Source: Pseudobacter sp051955275 (GTDB taxonomy: Bacteria; Bacteroidota; Bacteroidia; Chitinophagales; Chitinophagaceae). From it: a stretch of 64,000 nt of DNA. The notes below the pieces were generated by a model that made no database searches, had not been told where the DNA came from, and saw only the letters and a program-made list of their open reading frames with translations. This document shows positions 42,170 through 50,847 of the stretch, in pieces (position 1 is the stretch's first letter; each line of letters begins with the position of its first letter). Location of the stretch: the NCBI RefSeq assembly GCF_051955275.1, contig NZ_JBQCGW010000181.1, positions 1 through 64,000 of the forward strand, in the 5' to 3' direction. The translations under genes were made by a program, and so were the position numbers.

Positions 42170-42973
42170 ATGCCATTATTCACCGACCAGACTGGCAGGG
42201 AGATCATCATCAATTCCCTTCCGCAAAGGATCATTTCACTGGTGCCTTCCCAGACTGAATTATTGTATGACCTCGGCCTGGAACAGGAAGTGGTGGGTAT
42301 TACCAAATTCTGCATACATCCGCAAAGCTGGTTCCGCACCAAAACACGCATCGGCGGCACCAAGAATATCAAATCTGACCTTATCCGTCAGCTGCAGCCT
42401 GATCTCATCATTGCCAACAAGGAAGAGAATGTGAAAGAACAGGTGGAAGCGCTGGCTGCGGACTATCCTGTATGGATAAGCGATATCCATGAACTGGAAG
42501 GTTCTCTGGATATGATCCGCCGGGTAGGCGCCATCACCGGCCAGGATGAAAAAGGAAATCTGCTGGCAGACCGCATACAAGGCGGTTTCCGGGAATTGGC
42601 CTGTCTCCTTCCCCGTCATGGGATTATTCCCGCCGCTTATCTCATCTGGCGTAATCCCTGGATGACCATCGGTCAGGATACCTTCATTCATGATATGCTT
42701 ACCCGCTGCGGCGTCACTAACGTGTTCGGGCATGCGAAAAGATATCCTGAAATAAGTATCGAAGAATTGAGGGATGCAGACTGCCGTTTGTTACTGCTTT
42801 CATCAGAGCCCTACCCTTTCAGGCAGCAGCATGTGGAAGAATTGCAGTTGCAGCTTCCCCACACCAAGATCATCCTGGTGGATGGCGAATACTTCAGCTG
42901 GTATGGCAGCCGCCTCCAGGGAGCACCGGAATATTTCCGCTCACTGTTCACATCCGATATTTCTGTAATTTAG
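42170..42973 (+). CDS. BtuF/FepB-like helical-backbone metal receptor protein
   Basis: Family of cobalamin- or siderophore-binding proteins (periplasmic-binding type II fold, long helical backbone), 267 aa from ATG 42170. Typical segments: RIISLVPSQTELLYDLGLEQEVVGIT, QPDLIIANKEENVKE, PVWISDIHELEGSL and a C-terminal ADCRLLLLSSEPYPF (each within the family's order). From this start there is no signal peptide; an upstream extension to 42056 contains a hydrophobic stretch (AYCLLFILLQYF) but is preceded by poor family similarity, so cellular location is uncertain. No ABC permease or ATPase genes are adjacent. The next gene begins six bases after its stop. Confidence 0.82.
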   Translation: MPLFTDQTGREIIINSLPQRIISLVPSQTELLYDLGLEQEVVGITKFCIHPQSWFRTKTRIGGTKNIKSDLIRQLQPDLIIANKEENVKEQVEALAADYPVWISDIHELEGSLDMIRRVGAITGQDEKGNLLADRIQGGFRELACLLPRHGIIPAAYLIWRNPWMTIGQDTFIHDMLTRCGVTNVFGHAKRYPEISIEELRDADCRLLLLSSEPYPFRQQHVEELQLQLPHTKIILVDGEYFSWYGSRLQGAPEYFRSLFTSDISVI

Positions 42974-42979
42974 TTCCGC

Positions 42980-44080
42980 ATGTCTGTGACCAACGATACC
43001 AACCTGGCGCTTGAGCCCAACAAACCATCGCGCAAGAAGCCCATGTTTCCTGTAACCGATGAGCTGCGCGCTTACCTCAAACATCATGGCCGCGAAGTGA
43101 AGCTGCCTGTGTCGTACAAAGACCTGCTGCATTTCACGTACTCGGTCCCGCTGCTCGACAAATACGGAAAAGACACCCACTGGGAAAGTGTGCTCTACGA
43201 TATGCGGGAGTTTGAATTCATCCGTGAAGGCCTGGTGAAGATGTATGCCTTCCTCAAAACGGAGGGAGATCTCACCTTCACCAAACACCTGGATGTAGCC
43301 CGGGTGGACTATTGCAGTTTCGGTAATTCAAATCCTTTCCGGATCAGGATCGTGAACAAGTTCAACGACAACTACGATCATTACTATATCAAGATCGCCG
43401 ATGCATCCAGGATCTACGGGCTGGAGCTGGAGCACCTGCTTTCTCCCAACCGCATCACATATCTTACTCATCACAATACATTGGTGGAAGAACATATTCC
43501 CGGTATCCCCGGCGATGTGTTCATCAGCAAGCACCTGCATGAGCCCAGTACCAACAGGATCAGGCTGGCTAAGGAATTTGTGAAGTTCAATGAGCGCTGC
43601 TTTGTGCGGCTGCTGGGTGATATGCGTTCCTACAATTTTGTGGTTGACATTACCCCGGATATCGAGGATTTCCAGTACCGGATCAGGGCAATCGACTTCG
43701 ACCAGCAATCTTATGAGGGCAGGAAGAATCTTTACCTGCCTCAATTCTTCAAAGAAAATATGGAACTGGTTTCCATCTGCACCAAACACCTCAACCAGGA
43801 TACCATCGAGCAATACCAGACCGAGGAGCGCACCATGATGGCCTTCCGTGTGGCCAGCACGCGCTTCCGGCTGATGGAGCTGCTGAATATCATGGCCCGG
43901 GACAAAATATCTTCCGAAGAAAAGCTCATTCAACTGAGAACTGAACTGGGTGAATATTTCAAAGCTCCTGCTTTCGACAAATGTAATTCCATGGGCAAGC
44001 TGGTAAAGCGGCAGCTGAAGCAGACGCTCCAGAAGAACCTCGCCCTCATCCAGAAAAACCTGGGCAAGTTCGAGGATTAG
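42980..44080 (+). CDS. Unknown protein with kinase-like motifs
   Basis: A 366-aa soluble protein I cannot assign to a named family. Its order of motifs resembles a protein/aminoglycoside-kinase fold: K138 in HYYIKIAD (VAIK-like strand), a hinge-like VEEHIPGIPGDVF at 169-181, a catalytic-loop-like GDMRSYNF with D214 and N219 at the kinase spacing, and a DFG-like IDFD at 238-241. The C-terminal third is helical and basic (MGKLVKRQLKQTLQKNLALIQ). It follows the BtuF-like gene by six bases, so they probably share a transcript. Kinase activity is inference only. A partial REP-like repeat starts two bases after the stop. Confidence 0.6.
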   Translation: MSVTNDTNLALEPNKPSRKKPMFPVTDELRAYLKHHGREVKLPVSYKDLLHFTYSVPLLDKYGKDTHWESVLYDMREFEFIREGLVKMYAFLKTEGDLTFTKHLDVARVDYCSFGNSNPFRIRIVNKFNDNYDHYYIKIADASRIYGLELEHLLSPNRITYLTHHNTLVEEHIPGIPGDVFISKHLHEPSTNRIRLAKEFVKFNERCFVRLLGDMRSYNFVVDITPDIEDFQYRIRAIDFDQQSYEGRKNLYLPQFFKENMELVSICTKHLNQDTIEQYQTEERTMMAFRVASTRFRLMELLNIMARDKISSEEKLIQLRTELGEYFKAPAFDKCNSMGKLVKRQLKQTLQKNLALIQKNLGKFED

Positions 44081-44081
44081 T

Positions 44082-44138
44082 CCGCAGTGCCCAATCGCTC
44101 GCGTCCCCGCGAGTGATTTCTATTTGTTCGCCTCCGAA
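44082..44138. repeat. REP-like repeat, copy C (left half only)
   Basis: CCGCAGTGCCCAATCGCTCGCG through GTCCCCGCGAGTGATTTC to TTCGCCTCCGAA (pieces) matches the left half of the other three copies; the right half is absent. It begins two bases after the stop codon of the preceding gene. The remaining 44139-44343 spacer is pyrimidine-rich with nothing further recognised. Confidence 0.75.
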
Positions 44139-44343
44139 CCTGTCTTCACTCCGTTTTCCACTTTCGCTTTCTTATTTCTCCATTTTTCTTCTTTCGCTTT
44201 GCGGCAAAACGAAAGATTTGTGTTTAAAAAACGCTATCCGGAACGTATCTTAGCGCGGCGTTCAAAAAAAGACCTGATTCCTTAAATTAATTTCAAAAAG
44301 CACATTTCTTTCTTAATTATTACCATAGAAAAATTATCAAATC

Positions 44344-45411
44344 ATGAAGAAATACAAAGCCGGGGTACTTTTTGGAGAGGAACTGGAAGCCCTGTACAAG
44401 GATGCTAAAGAAAACCAGTTTGCCCTCCCTGCTGTGAACACCATTGGTACTGATACCATCAATGCCACCCTGGAAACAGCGGCCAAAGTAAATTCACCGG
44501 TCATCATCCAGTTTTCAAACGGAGGTGCTCAATTCATTGCAGGTAAGGGAATGCCCAACGATCAGCTCCAGGCCAATATTTCCGGCGCCGTTTCCGGAGC
44601 CCTGCATATTCACAACGTGGCTAAATATTATGGTGTGCCCGTTGTACTGCATACAGACCATGCTGCCAAGAAATGGCTGCCCTGGATCAGCGGTCTGATC
44701 GATGCAGGTGAGCAATACTATAAAGAGAAGGGCCAGCCCCTTTTCAGTTCACATATGCTCGACCTTTCGGAAGAACCCATCGAAGAGAATATCGAAACCT
44801 CTGTTGAGTTCTTCAAGCGCATGGCTCCACTGGGCATGGGCATCGAGATAGAGCTGGGTGTTACCGGCGGTGAAGAAGACGGTGTAGACAACAGTGGCAT
44901 CGAGAACGATAAGCTGTACACACAGCCCCAGCACGTAGCCTACGCTTATAAAGAGCTTGGTAAAGTGGGCAGCCTGTTCAGTGTGGCGGCAGCATTCGGA
45001 AACGTACACGGTGTGTACAGTCCCGGTAATGTGGAGCTCCGTCCCGAAATCCTGCGCAACAGCCAGGAATACATCCAGCAGGAATTCAAAACCGGTCCAA
45101 AACCAGTATACTTCGTATTCCACGGCGGCAGCGGTTCTCCCCAGAACCAGATCCGCGAGGCCATCAGTTACGGCGCCATCAAGATGAATATCGATACTGA
45201 TCTGCAATGGGCATTCTGGGAAGGCGTACTTCAGTATTACAAGAAGAACGAAGCCTATCTCCAGGGCCAGCTGGGCAACCCCGAAGGCGCAGAGAAGCCA
45301 AATAAGAAGCATTATGACCCCCGCGTATGGCTTCGCAAGGGAGAAGAAACATTTATAAAACGTTTAGAGATTGCGTTTACTGATTTGAACTGTATTAACA
45401 GAAATGCATAA
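44344..45411 (+). CDS. fbaA: Fructose-bisphosphate aldolase, class II
   Basis: Zinc-dependent aldolase cleaving fructose 1,6-bisphosphate to DHAP and glyceraldehyde 3-phosphate in glycolysis and its reverse in gluconeogenesis. The 355-aa protein has the long class IIA form: ALPAVNTIGTDTINATLE, VVLHTDHAAKKWLPW with a zinc-ligand His, IEIELGVTGGEEDGVDN, and VFHGGSGSPQNQIREAISYGAIKMNIDTD. A class I aldolase gene follows in the same direction at 145 bases, so two unrelated enzymes for the same reaction are adjacent. Confidence 0.96.
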   Translation: MKKYKAGVLFGEELEALYKDAKENQFALPAVNTIGTDTINATLETAAKVNSPVIIQFSNGGAQFIAGKGMPNDQLQANISGAVSGALHIHNVAKYYGVPVVLHTDHAAKKWLPWISGLIDAGEQYYKEKGQPLFSSHMLDLSEEPIEENIETSVEFFKRMAPLGMGIEIELGVTGGEEDGVDNSGIENDKLYTQPQHVAYAYKELGKVGSLFSVAAAFGNVHGVYSPGNVELRPEILRNSQEYIQQEFKTGPKPVYFVFHGGSGSPQNQIREAISYGAIKMNIDTDLQWAFWEGVLQYYKKNEAYLQGQLGNPEGAEKPNKKHYDPRVWLRKGEETFIKRLEIAFTDLNCINRNA

Positions 45412-45513
45412 TAGTTAGATTTATTCTGAATAAGCGGCTGCGTCGCTGAAGGAAAGTCAATCTGCAGAAGGCTTCACCCCAAAATGGGGCTGGGATTCAT
45501 ACCCTCATGCCCC

Positions 45514-45521
45514 TATCTTTG
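45514..45521 (+). promoter_or_regulatory. -7 box TATCTTTG for the class I aldolase gene
   Basis: Exact TAnnTTTG match 35 bases upstream of ATG 45556. It lies inside the longer frame opening at 45484, which favours the downstream start. Confidence 0.5.
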
Positions 45522-45555
45522 CCGGGCGATTGCATCACCAAACTTAGAAATTATC

Positions 45556-46614
45556 ATGCCTTCTAAAAAGATTGTTGACCTCCTCGGCGATAAAGCCGCT
45601 TATTTGTTGGAACACAAGTGCGAAACCATCGATAAATCGATGATCCAGCTCCCCTCAGCCGATCATGTAGAAAAGACATGGATCAACAGCAACCGCCCCA
45701 ACCAGGTACTGCGCAGCATGCAGCAATTACTGGGACATGGCCGTTTGGCTGATACAGGTTACTGCAGCATCTTCCCTGTTGACCAGGGCATCGAGCACAG
45801 CGGCGGTTCTGCCTTTGCTCCCAATCCTATTTATTTTGATCCCGAGAACATCATCAAGCTGGCTATCGAAGGCGGCTGTAATGGTGTAGCATCCACTTAC
45901 GGTGTACTTGGACTGATGAGCCGCAAATATGCGCACCGCATACCTTTTGTGGTTAAGATCAATCACAATGAGTTCCTGAGCCTTCCTAACAAATTCGATC
46001 AAACGATGTTCGGAACTGTTAAGAGCGCATGGAATATGGGAGCAGTTGCAGTAGGCGCTACCATCTACTGGGGCAGTAATGAAAGTGCACGTCAATTGAA
46101 AGAAGTGGCGGAAGCATTTGAACTGGCACACGAACTGGGAATGGCTACCATCCTCTGGTGCTATACCCGCAACAACGGCTTCAAAGTGGATGGCGTGGAT
46201 TATCACACTTCCGCCGATCTTACCGGTCAGGCAAATCACCTGGGCGTTACGCTGCAGGCTGATATCATCAAACAAAAATTACCTACCAATAACGGCGGTT
46301 ACCTGGCTACAAAGCATGGCAAAACCTCTCCGTTGGTATACGACAAACTCACATCCGATCACCCCATCGACCTCAACCGCTACCAGGTGCTGAATTGCTA
46401 CAGTGGCCGTGTTGGTCTGATCAACAGTGGCGGCGAAAGCAAGGGCGCAAGCGACCTGGCTGATGCTGTTTATACTGCCGTGATCAACAAACGCGCAGGT
46501 GGTATGGGCCTGATCCTGGGAAGAAAAGCATTCCAGCGTCCGTTCAAAGAAGGCGTTGAACTGCTGCACACCACACAGGATGTGTATTTAGATAAAGATA
46601 TCGTTGTGGCATAA
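45556..46614 (+). CDS. fbaB: Fructose-bisphosphate aldolase, class I (FbaB/DhnA type)
   Basis: Schiff-base aldolase, 352 aa, very like E. coli FbaB across its length: GYCSIFPVDQGIEHSGG, GCNGVASTYGVLG, IPFVVKINHNEFLSLPN, GAVAVGATIYWGS, HELGMATILWCYTRN and VDYHTSADLTGQANHL. It should catalyse the same reaction as the preceding class II enzyme. ATG 45556 is chosen because similarity starts there and a promoter box lies at 45514. A strong bidirectional terminator follows. Separate promoters suggest the two aldolases can be regulated independently. Confidence 0.95.
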   Translation: MPSKKIVDLLGDKAAYLLEHKCETIDKSMIQLPSADHVEKTWINSNRPNQVLRSMQQLLGHGRLADTGYCSIFPVDQGIEHSGGSAFAPNPIYFDPENIIKLAIEGGCNGVASTYGVLGLMSRKYAHRIPFVVKINHNEFLSLPNKFDQTMFGTVKSAWNMGAVAVGATIYWGSNESARQLKEVAEAFELAHELGMATILWCYTRNNGFKVDGVDYHTSADLTGQANHLGVTLQADIIKQKLPTNNGGYLATKHGKTSPLVYDKLTSDHPIDLNRYQVLNCYSGRVGLINSGGESKGASDLADAVYTAVINKRAGGMGLILGRKAFQRPFKEGVELLHTTQDVYLDKDIVVA

Positions 46615-46633
46615 GCTGCAACACGGAAAAACA

Positions 46634-46667
46634 GAAAAAAACGGCGCAGGAGATGCGCCGTTTTTTT
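46634..46667. terminator. Bidirectional terminator after fbaB
   Basis: CGGCGCA (46642-46648) and TGCGCCG (46654-46660) flanked by A8 on the left and T7 on the right; serves the convergent fbaB and M57 genes. Confidence 0.92.
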
Positions 46668-46686
46668 GTAGTAACCCTATATTATT

Positions 46687-47490
46687 TTAATACACGTAAT
46701 TCAGTGCAATGATATCATTGGCATTGAAAGGACGGTTCACGCCGTTACCGATACAGGCCAGCATCCAGGAGTTGGCGTCCGGACCTGTTGGTGTGCCGGG
46801 AATATGAACGGCGCCAACTGTACTGGCTCCCTCATTCACCGGAGATCCTCCACAACTGTAGGCCCTGTTCATGTAATCAGTATGACGGAAACCAACGCAA
46901 TGCCCTACTTCATGTGCAATGATAGACGTTACAGTATTGATATTCCAGGTATCCAGGTATGATCTGTTCACCAATACGGAATTGTATGGATTGCCGCTGC
47001 TGGTGGGAAAGCCTGCCGATGCCAGGTAACCGGATCCGGAGGGTGCCGGATTGATCACAATATTTCCCCCGGATGTAACACGGCTGAATGTAATGCGGAG
47101 GCCCAGTGCATTGTAACGCGAAATGGCCGCATCAACAGCAGTCACATATCTTGCAGGCAGCGAGGAAGCTACGCGGATAGTGATATTGCGCGGAAGGCCT
47201 GTTACCAGATTGTAGGTGCGATACTGCTCCACTTCGGCAATACGCATGGTGAGCTTTTCAGGCCTACTGTCCAGATGCTCTTTGGTTACAACGATATCAC
47301 CTTCTACAAGGTATCCTTCGCTGTGGAGTTGAACATTGTCTGTGCTGAAACCCAACGCAGCTATCTGCGCCAGAATATCCTGGCCCACAGGTTCAACAAC
47401 AGTTTCTTTGGAATTCTTCTTACAGGAGAGTAAAACAAAGCATAATAACACAGGAATTCCTGCGATCTTGATTAGCTTTCTCATGTGCAT
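46687..47490 (-). CDS. M57-family (dual-action HEIGH) metalloprotease lipoprotein
   Basis: Exported zinc protease, 267 aa (ATG 47490; ATG 47484, MRKLIK, is an alternative). A lipobox VLLSCKK ends the signal. The zinc-binding motif is SIIAHEVGHCVGFRHTDY (HExxHxxxxxH) near residue 195-205; the third ligand region and the C-terminal SWMLACIGNGVNRPFNANDIIAL segment follow as in Bacteroidota M57 members. Substrate unknown. Terminator shared with fbaB on its 3' side. Confidence 0.9.
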   Translation of the reverse strand: MHMRKLIKIAGIPVLLCFVLLSCKKNSKETVVEPVGQDILAQIAALGFSTDNVQLHSEGYLVEGDIVVTKEHLDSRPEKLTMRIAEVEQYRTYNLVTGLPRNITIRVASSLPARYVTAVDAAISRYNALGLRITFSRVTSGGNIVINPAPSGSGYLASAGFPTSSGNPYNSVLVNRSYLDTWNINTVTSIIAHEVGHCVGFRHTDYMNRAYSCGGSPVNEGASTVGAVHIPGTPTGPDANSWMLACIGNGVNRPFNANDIIALNYVY

Positions 47491-47525
47491 GTTTTTTGTT
47501 AGTTAGAAAAATGGTATTCCACTTA

Positions 47526-47568
47526 ATGCAGGGTTACTACATGTTGCATATGCAGGGGTTACTACATA
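47526..47568. repeat. Direct repeat upstream of the M57 gene
   Basis: ATGCAGGGTTACTACATG at 47526-47543 and ATGCAGGGGTTACTACATA at 47550-47568, 24 bases apart and 36-80 bases upstream of the M57 start. Possible tandem operator; otherwise the 47491-47816 spacer contains no gene I can support. Confidence 0.6.
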
Positions 47569-47816
47569 TCAGTGGTGAGATGTCTACGTAAAAAACAAGA
47601 AAACGCGGGAAGAAGAATAGTATAACAAGTATCCATGTAAGTTAGCGCTTATACAATCAGTCTGCGGTAAAGACATACTGTTTATTATTGTAACAGCGTT
47701 GCAACTTACATACATATAATGATCCTTAGCAACTTAGACCCAGAGCGGGTTTCAGCGGAATGCCGCAATCAATTTCGCTAACCTGCAGCAGGCAGGTCAT
47801 CATACTGGTGAAAGCG

Positions 47817-47848
47817 AAAATGCCGCAGAGAGTTGCGGCATTTTCTTT
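47817..47848 (+). terminator. Hairpin with T-run
   Basis: AAAATGCCGCA (47817-47827) and TGCGGCATTTT (47834-47844), then CTTT. No gene ends just upstream on the plus strand, so it may terminate a small RNA from the 47700 area. Confidence 0.6.
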
Positions 47849-47887
47849 AAAAAAAGAGGGTGTTCCACTTCACACCGGAACACCCTC
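47848..47887 (-). terminator. Intrinsic terminator after the M16 protease gene
   Basis: Minus strand GAGGGTGTTCC (47887-47877) pairs with GGAACACCCTC (47866-47856), followed by TTTTTTTAAA. Begins 20 bases after the M16 stop. Confidence 0.9.
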
Positions 47888-47906
47888 GTTCAATATGACC
47901 GATCAA

Positions 47907-50732
47907 TTAATTCTCTGGCATCAGTATGGCAAAGAATTCATTCTTTCCGCCGAAGACGAGTTTGGCAGCTTCCTGTACATCAGCAACAGTAAGTGCATTC
48001 ACCAGCTTCTCGTAGTTGAGGAATCTTTCCATATTTCCACCATTGAGTTTAGCATCCATCAGCTGGCTCAGCCAGGTGCCATTCTCTTTGTAGCTGGCTT
48101 TGTATCCTTCGATCCATTGCTTCTTCACTTTATCGAGATAACTGTTGTCGATTGGTTTTGCAACCAGGTCAGCGATCTCTTTTTTCAGCGCTTTCACCAG
48201 TGTGTCCGCTTTATCAGGGCCACAAGGTAATTGCACCATGAAGCTGTACGCATTGTAAGGGTATTTTTCCAGGGAGCCGGAGCTGCCGCCACCATAGATA
48301 CCCTGGATCTTTTCGCGCAGCTCTTCAATGATACGCAGGTTCAGCACTTCACTGAGCGCATTCACCTTCATGTTCATATCAGGACTGTAAGGCGTTTCGC
48401 CAGTATAGAAGGCCAGGATCAGGCTCTTCTGCTCAGTACCCTTGTTCATGTTGAAAGTATGTTCTCCGGAAATCACACGCACTTTATTGTCTACGATCTC
48501 CAAGCCTTTGCCATTCACTGGCAGCGAAGCCAGGTACTGCTCGATGAAAGGAGTCAGGTCGCTTTCCTTGAAGCTACCGGTAAATACGAAGTGCATGCCT
48601 GCAGCATTACCAAACAGTTCTTTGTAGATGGCAATGCAGCGGTCGAGATTGATCTTATCAAAGTATTCCACTTTTGGTACGCGGATAGGCGCCAGTGGAT
48701 TTCTCTGATAGATGGTATTGTACATGGAATCGGCAAAAGCGGCTTCCGGATTGGCCGCCAGGTTAGCGAACTGTGATTTGTTGCGCTGAATGAAGGAGTT
48801 GAAAAGCTCCATGTCTTTCCTGGGCGCAGTCATCTGCAGATAGATCAGCTGGAAAAGGGTTTCCAGGTCTTTTACTGTTGAGCTGCCACCAAGTCCATGC
48901 GTGAATCCTGATACAGATATTTTCAGTCCGGCTGTTTTACCAGCCAGTACCTTACGGAGATCAGTAGGCGAAAATTCACCAATACCCATGGTAGGCACAA
49001 CAGATGCAAAATATTCCGCATCGAATTTATCAGCCAGGCCATAGTTATTCTTACCACCAAATGCAGTACCGGCAACCAGTACCTGGTCGTTCTTGAAATC
49101 AGTTGATTTCAGTGTTACAGTGATACCATTGCTGAGTGTGAGTTCGGTAGTACCCAGGGTTGCATTGGTAGTTCTGTTTGTCACTTTACCTGCCGCAGGC
49201 AGTTCTTTGATCAGGCTGTTACCCAGTTCTTTTTCCTGGTAGGGCTTTACATCTGCCTTTGCAGCAGCAGCTACTATGGCCAGCAGTTCGTCCTGGGTAG
49301 GCAGGTTGGCAGAAGCACTTTCCGGCCCTGTAACATACACGAAATATTTATCCTGTAATTTCTCCAGTTCTTCTGAGAATTTGTTCACTTCTTCAATAGT
49401 GATACCAGGCAGCAGTGATTTGATGTATTCAAATTCCTTAACAATGCCGGGACTCGGAGCATTTTGCAGGAACAGCTTCACATACTCATCTACAAAGCCT
49501 CCTGATTCGGCCTTATCGCGGTTATTATAAGCCGCTTCAACAGAAGTGAGGATATTCTTTTTTGTTCTTTCCAGTTCAGCGGCCGTAAAGCCAAAACGTT
49601 TGATGCGTTCCAGTTCTTCTGTCAATGCAGTCAGTGATCTTTTCACATCGCCGGTACCAGCGGCGGCGTAAGCACCAAATGCATCATATCCCCTGGCATA
49701 GGAGCCGAAGCCGGCCTGCGCCATCAGGAAGGGAGGATTCTCTTTTTGTGTCAATTCACCCAGTCGCTGACTGATCATGCTGGAGAACAGGTTCTTGATC
49801 TGCTCTTTGCGATAATCAGCCACTGTTACCATGGGTGAAGTCTTGAATGCAGAGTAATTCACAGAAACAGTGTAAGTGGTTGCTTCCTTGTCTGTGATTA
49901 CAGCAGCCTTGTTGGCGGTATAGGCAGGTACTGCTGCATAATCGCGTTTGCGGTATTTGGCAGGATTCACCAGCCTGGTGAAATGTTTCTTTACAAGGGC
50001 TTCTGCTTTTACAGGATCAACATCACCCACAACCACAACGGCCATCAGGTTCGGACGGTACCACTCTTTGTAGAAGCGGCGGATCGCGTCTGTAGGGAAG
50101 TTCCGGATCAGGTCTTCTTTACCGATCGGCAGCCTGTTGGCATACTTGGAACCGGCAAAGAGTTCCGGATAGATCTTCTTGAACATCCTTTCATCAGCGT
50201 TCTTGCCCTGGCGGCCTTCTTCGATGATGATGTTACGTTCGTTGTTGATGTCTTCATCCAGGTACGACACGTTGTGGGCCCAGTCTTCGAGGATCTGGAA
50301 ACCGCTTTCGAGGTTACCAGGTTTGTCTGTAGGGATGGGCAGGATGTACACGGTCTCATCAAAGCTCGTATAAGCATTGAGGTCAGACCCGAATCCTACA
50401 CCGATGTTCTGCAGGAAAGAAACGATTTCATTCTTCTTGAAATGCTTCGTTCCGTTGAAAGCCATATGCTCTCCCATATGCGCCAGCCCTTGCTGGTCGT
50501 CATCTTCCTGGATGGAGCCTGCGTTCAGTACCAGTCGCAGTTCCACTTTTTGTTCAGGTTTCTTGTTCTGCCTGATATAATATTTCAGGCCATTCGGCAA
50601 AACGCCGGTCTTCACTTTCGGATCGAGGGGGATCCTGTCGGTGAGTTTCACTTGAGCGGTCACGCCAACTGTACAAAGGACCATCAAAATAAGGAAGGCC
50701 CATTGTGTTAACGTGGTAACAGGTTTGTTCAT
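47907..50732 (-). CDS. M16 zinc protease (pitrilysin family), two-lobed
   Basis: Exported zinc peptidase, 941 aa from ATG 50732 (signal LTQWAFLILMVLCTVGVTAQ). The inverted zinc motif HMGEH (HxxEH, about residues 84-88) with the downstream Glu in the NNERNIIIEEGRQ segment marks an active N-terminal M16 domain; the second half (from about 490) is the inactive, barrel-closing M16C-like half with GFTHGLGGSSTVKDLETLFQLI. Fused two-domain forms degrade peptides. The longer frame to 50771 is rejected because a TACATTTG promoter box lies between. A terminator follows the gene. Confidence 0.94.
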   Translation of the reverse strand: MNKPVTTLTQWAFLILMVLCTVGVTAQVKLTDRIPLDPKVKTGVLPNGLKYYIRQNKKPEQKVELRLVLNAGSIQEDDDQQGLAHMGEHMAFNGTKHFKKNEIVSFLQNIGVGFGSDLNAYTSFDETVYILPIPTDKPGNLESGFQILEDWAHNVSYLDEDINNERNIIIEEGRQGKNADERMFKKIYPELFAGSKYANRLPIGKEDLIRNFPTDAIRRFYKEWYRPNLMAVVVVGDVDPVKAEALVKKHFTRLVNPAKYRKRDYAAVPAYTANKAAVITDKEATTYTVSVNYSAFKTSPMVTVADYRKEQIKNLFSSMISQRLGELTQKENPPFLMAQAGFGSYARGYDAFGAYAAAGTGDVKRSLTALTEELERIKRFGFTAAELERTKKNILTSVEAAYNNRDKAESGGFVDEYVKLFLQNAPSPGIVKEFEYIKSLLPGITIEEVNKFSEELEKLQDKYFVYVTGPESASANLPTQDELLAIVAAAAKADVKPYQEKELGNSLIKELPAAGKVTNRTTNATLGTTELTLSNGITVTLKSTDFKNDQVLVAGTAFGGKNNYGLADKFDAEYFASVVPTMGIGEFSPTDLRKVLAGKTAGLKISVSGFTHGLGGSSTVKDLETLFQLIYLQMTAPRKDMELFNSFIQRNKSQFANLAANPEAAFADSMYNTIYQRNPLAPIRVPKVEYFDKINLDRCIAIYKELFGNAAGMHFVFTGSFKESDLTPFIEQYLASLPVNGKGLEIVDNKVRVISGEHTFNMNKGTEQKSLILAFYTGETPYSPDMNMKVNALSEVLNLRIIEELREKIQGIYGGGSSGSLEKYPYNAYSFMVQLPCGPDKADTLVKALKKEIADLVAKPIDNSYLDKVKKQWIEGYKASYKENGTWLSQLMDAKLNGGNMERFLNYEKLVNALTVADVQEAAKLVFGGKNEFFAILMPEN

Positions 50733-50752
50733 AAATGAAAATTTTGTAGGTG

Positions 50753-50760
50753 CAAATGTA
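50753..50760 (-). promoter_or_regulatory. -7 box TACATTTG for the M16 protease
   Basis: Exact TAnnTTTG match on the minus strand, 20 bases upstream of ATG 50732. Confidence 0.5.
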
Positions 50761-50794
50761 GGGGGTAACATACATATGTTAGTTTCCGTTGAAC

Positions 50795-50827
50795 ATAAAA
50801 AAACGGCAGGCCATAAAGCCTGCCGTT
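50795..50827 (-). terminator. Intrinsic terminator after pafA
   Basis: Minus strand AACGGCAGGC (50827-50818) and GCCTGCCGTT (50811-50802), then TTTTTATG. Twenty bases after the pafA stop. Confidence 0.9.
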
Positions 50828-50847
50828 ATCTATTATACCTGATAAGT

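Noticed and set aside
45484..45555. Upstream ATG for the class I aldolase
   Set aside because: The extension lacks similarity to FbaB and contains the TATCTTTG promoter box.
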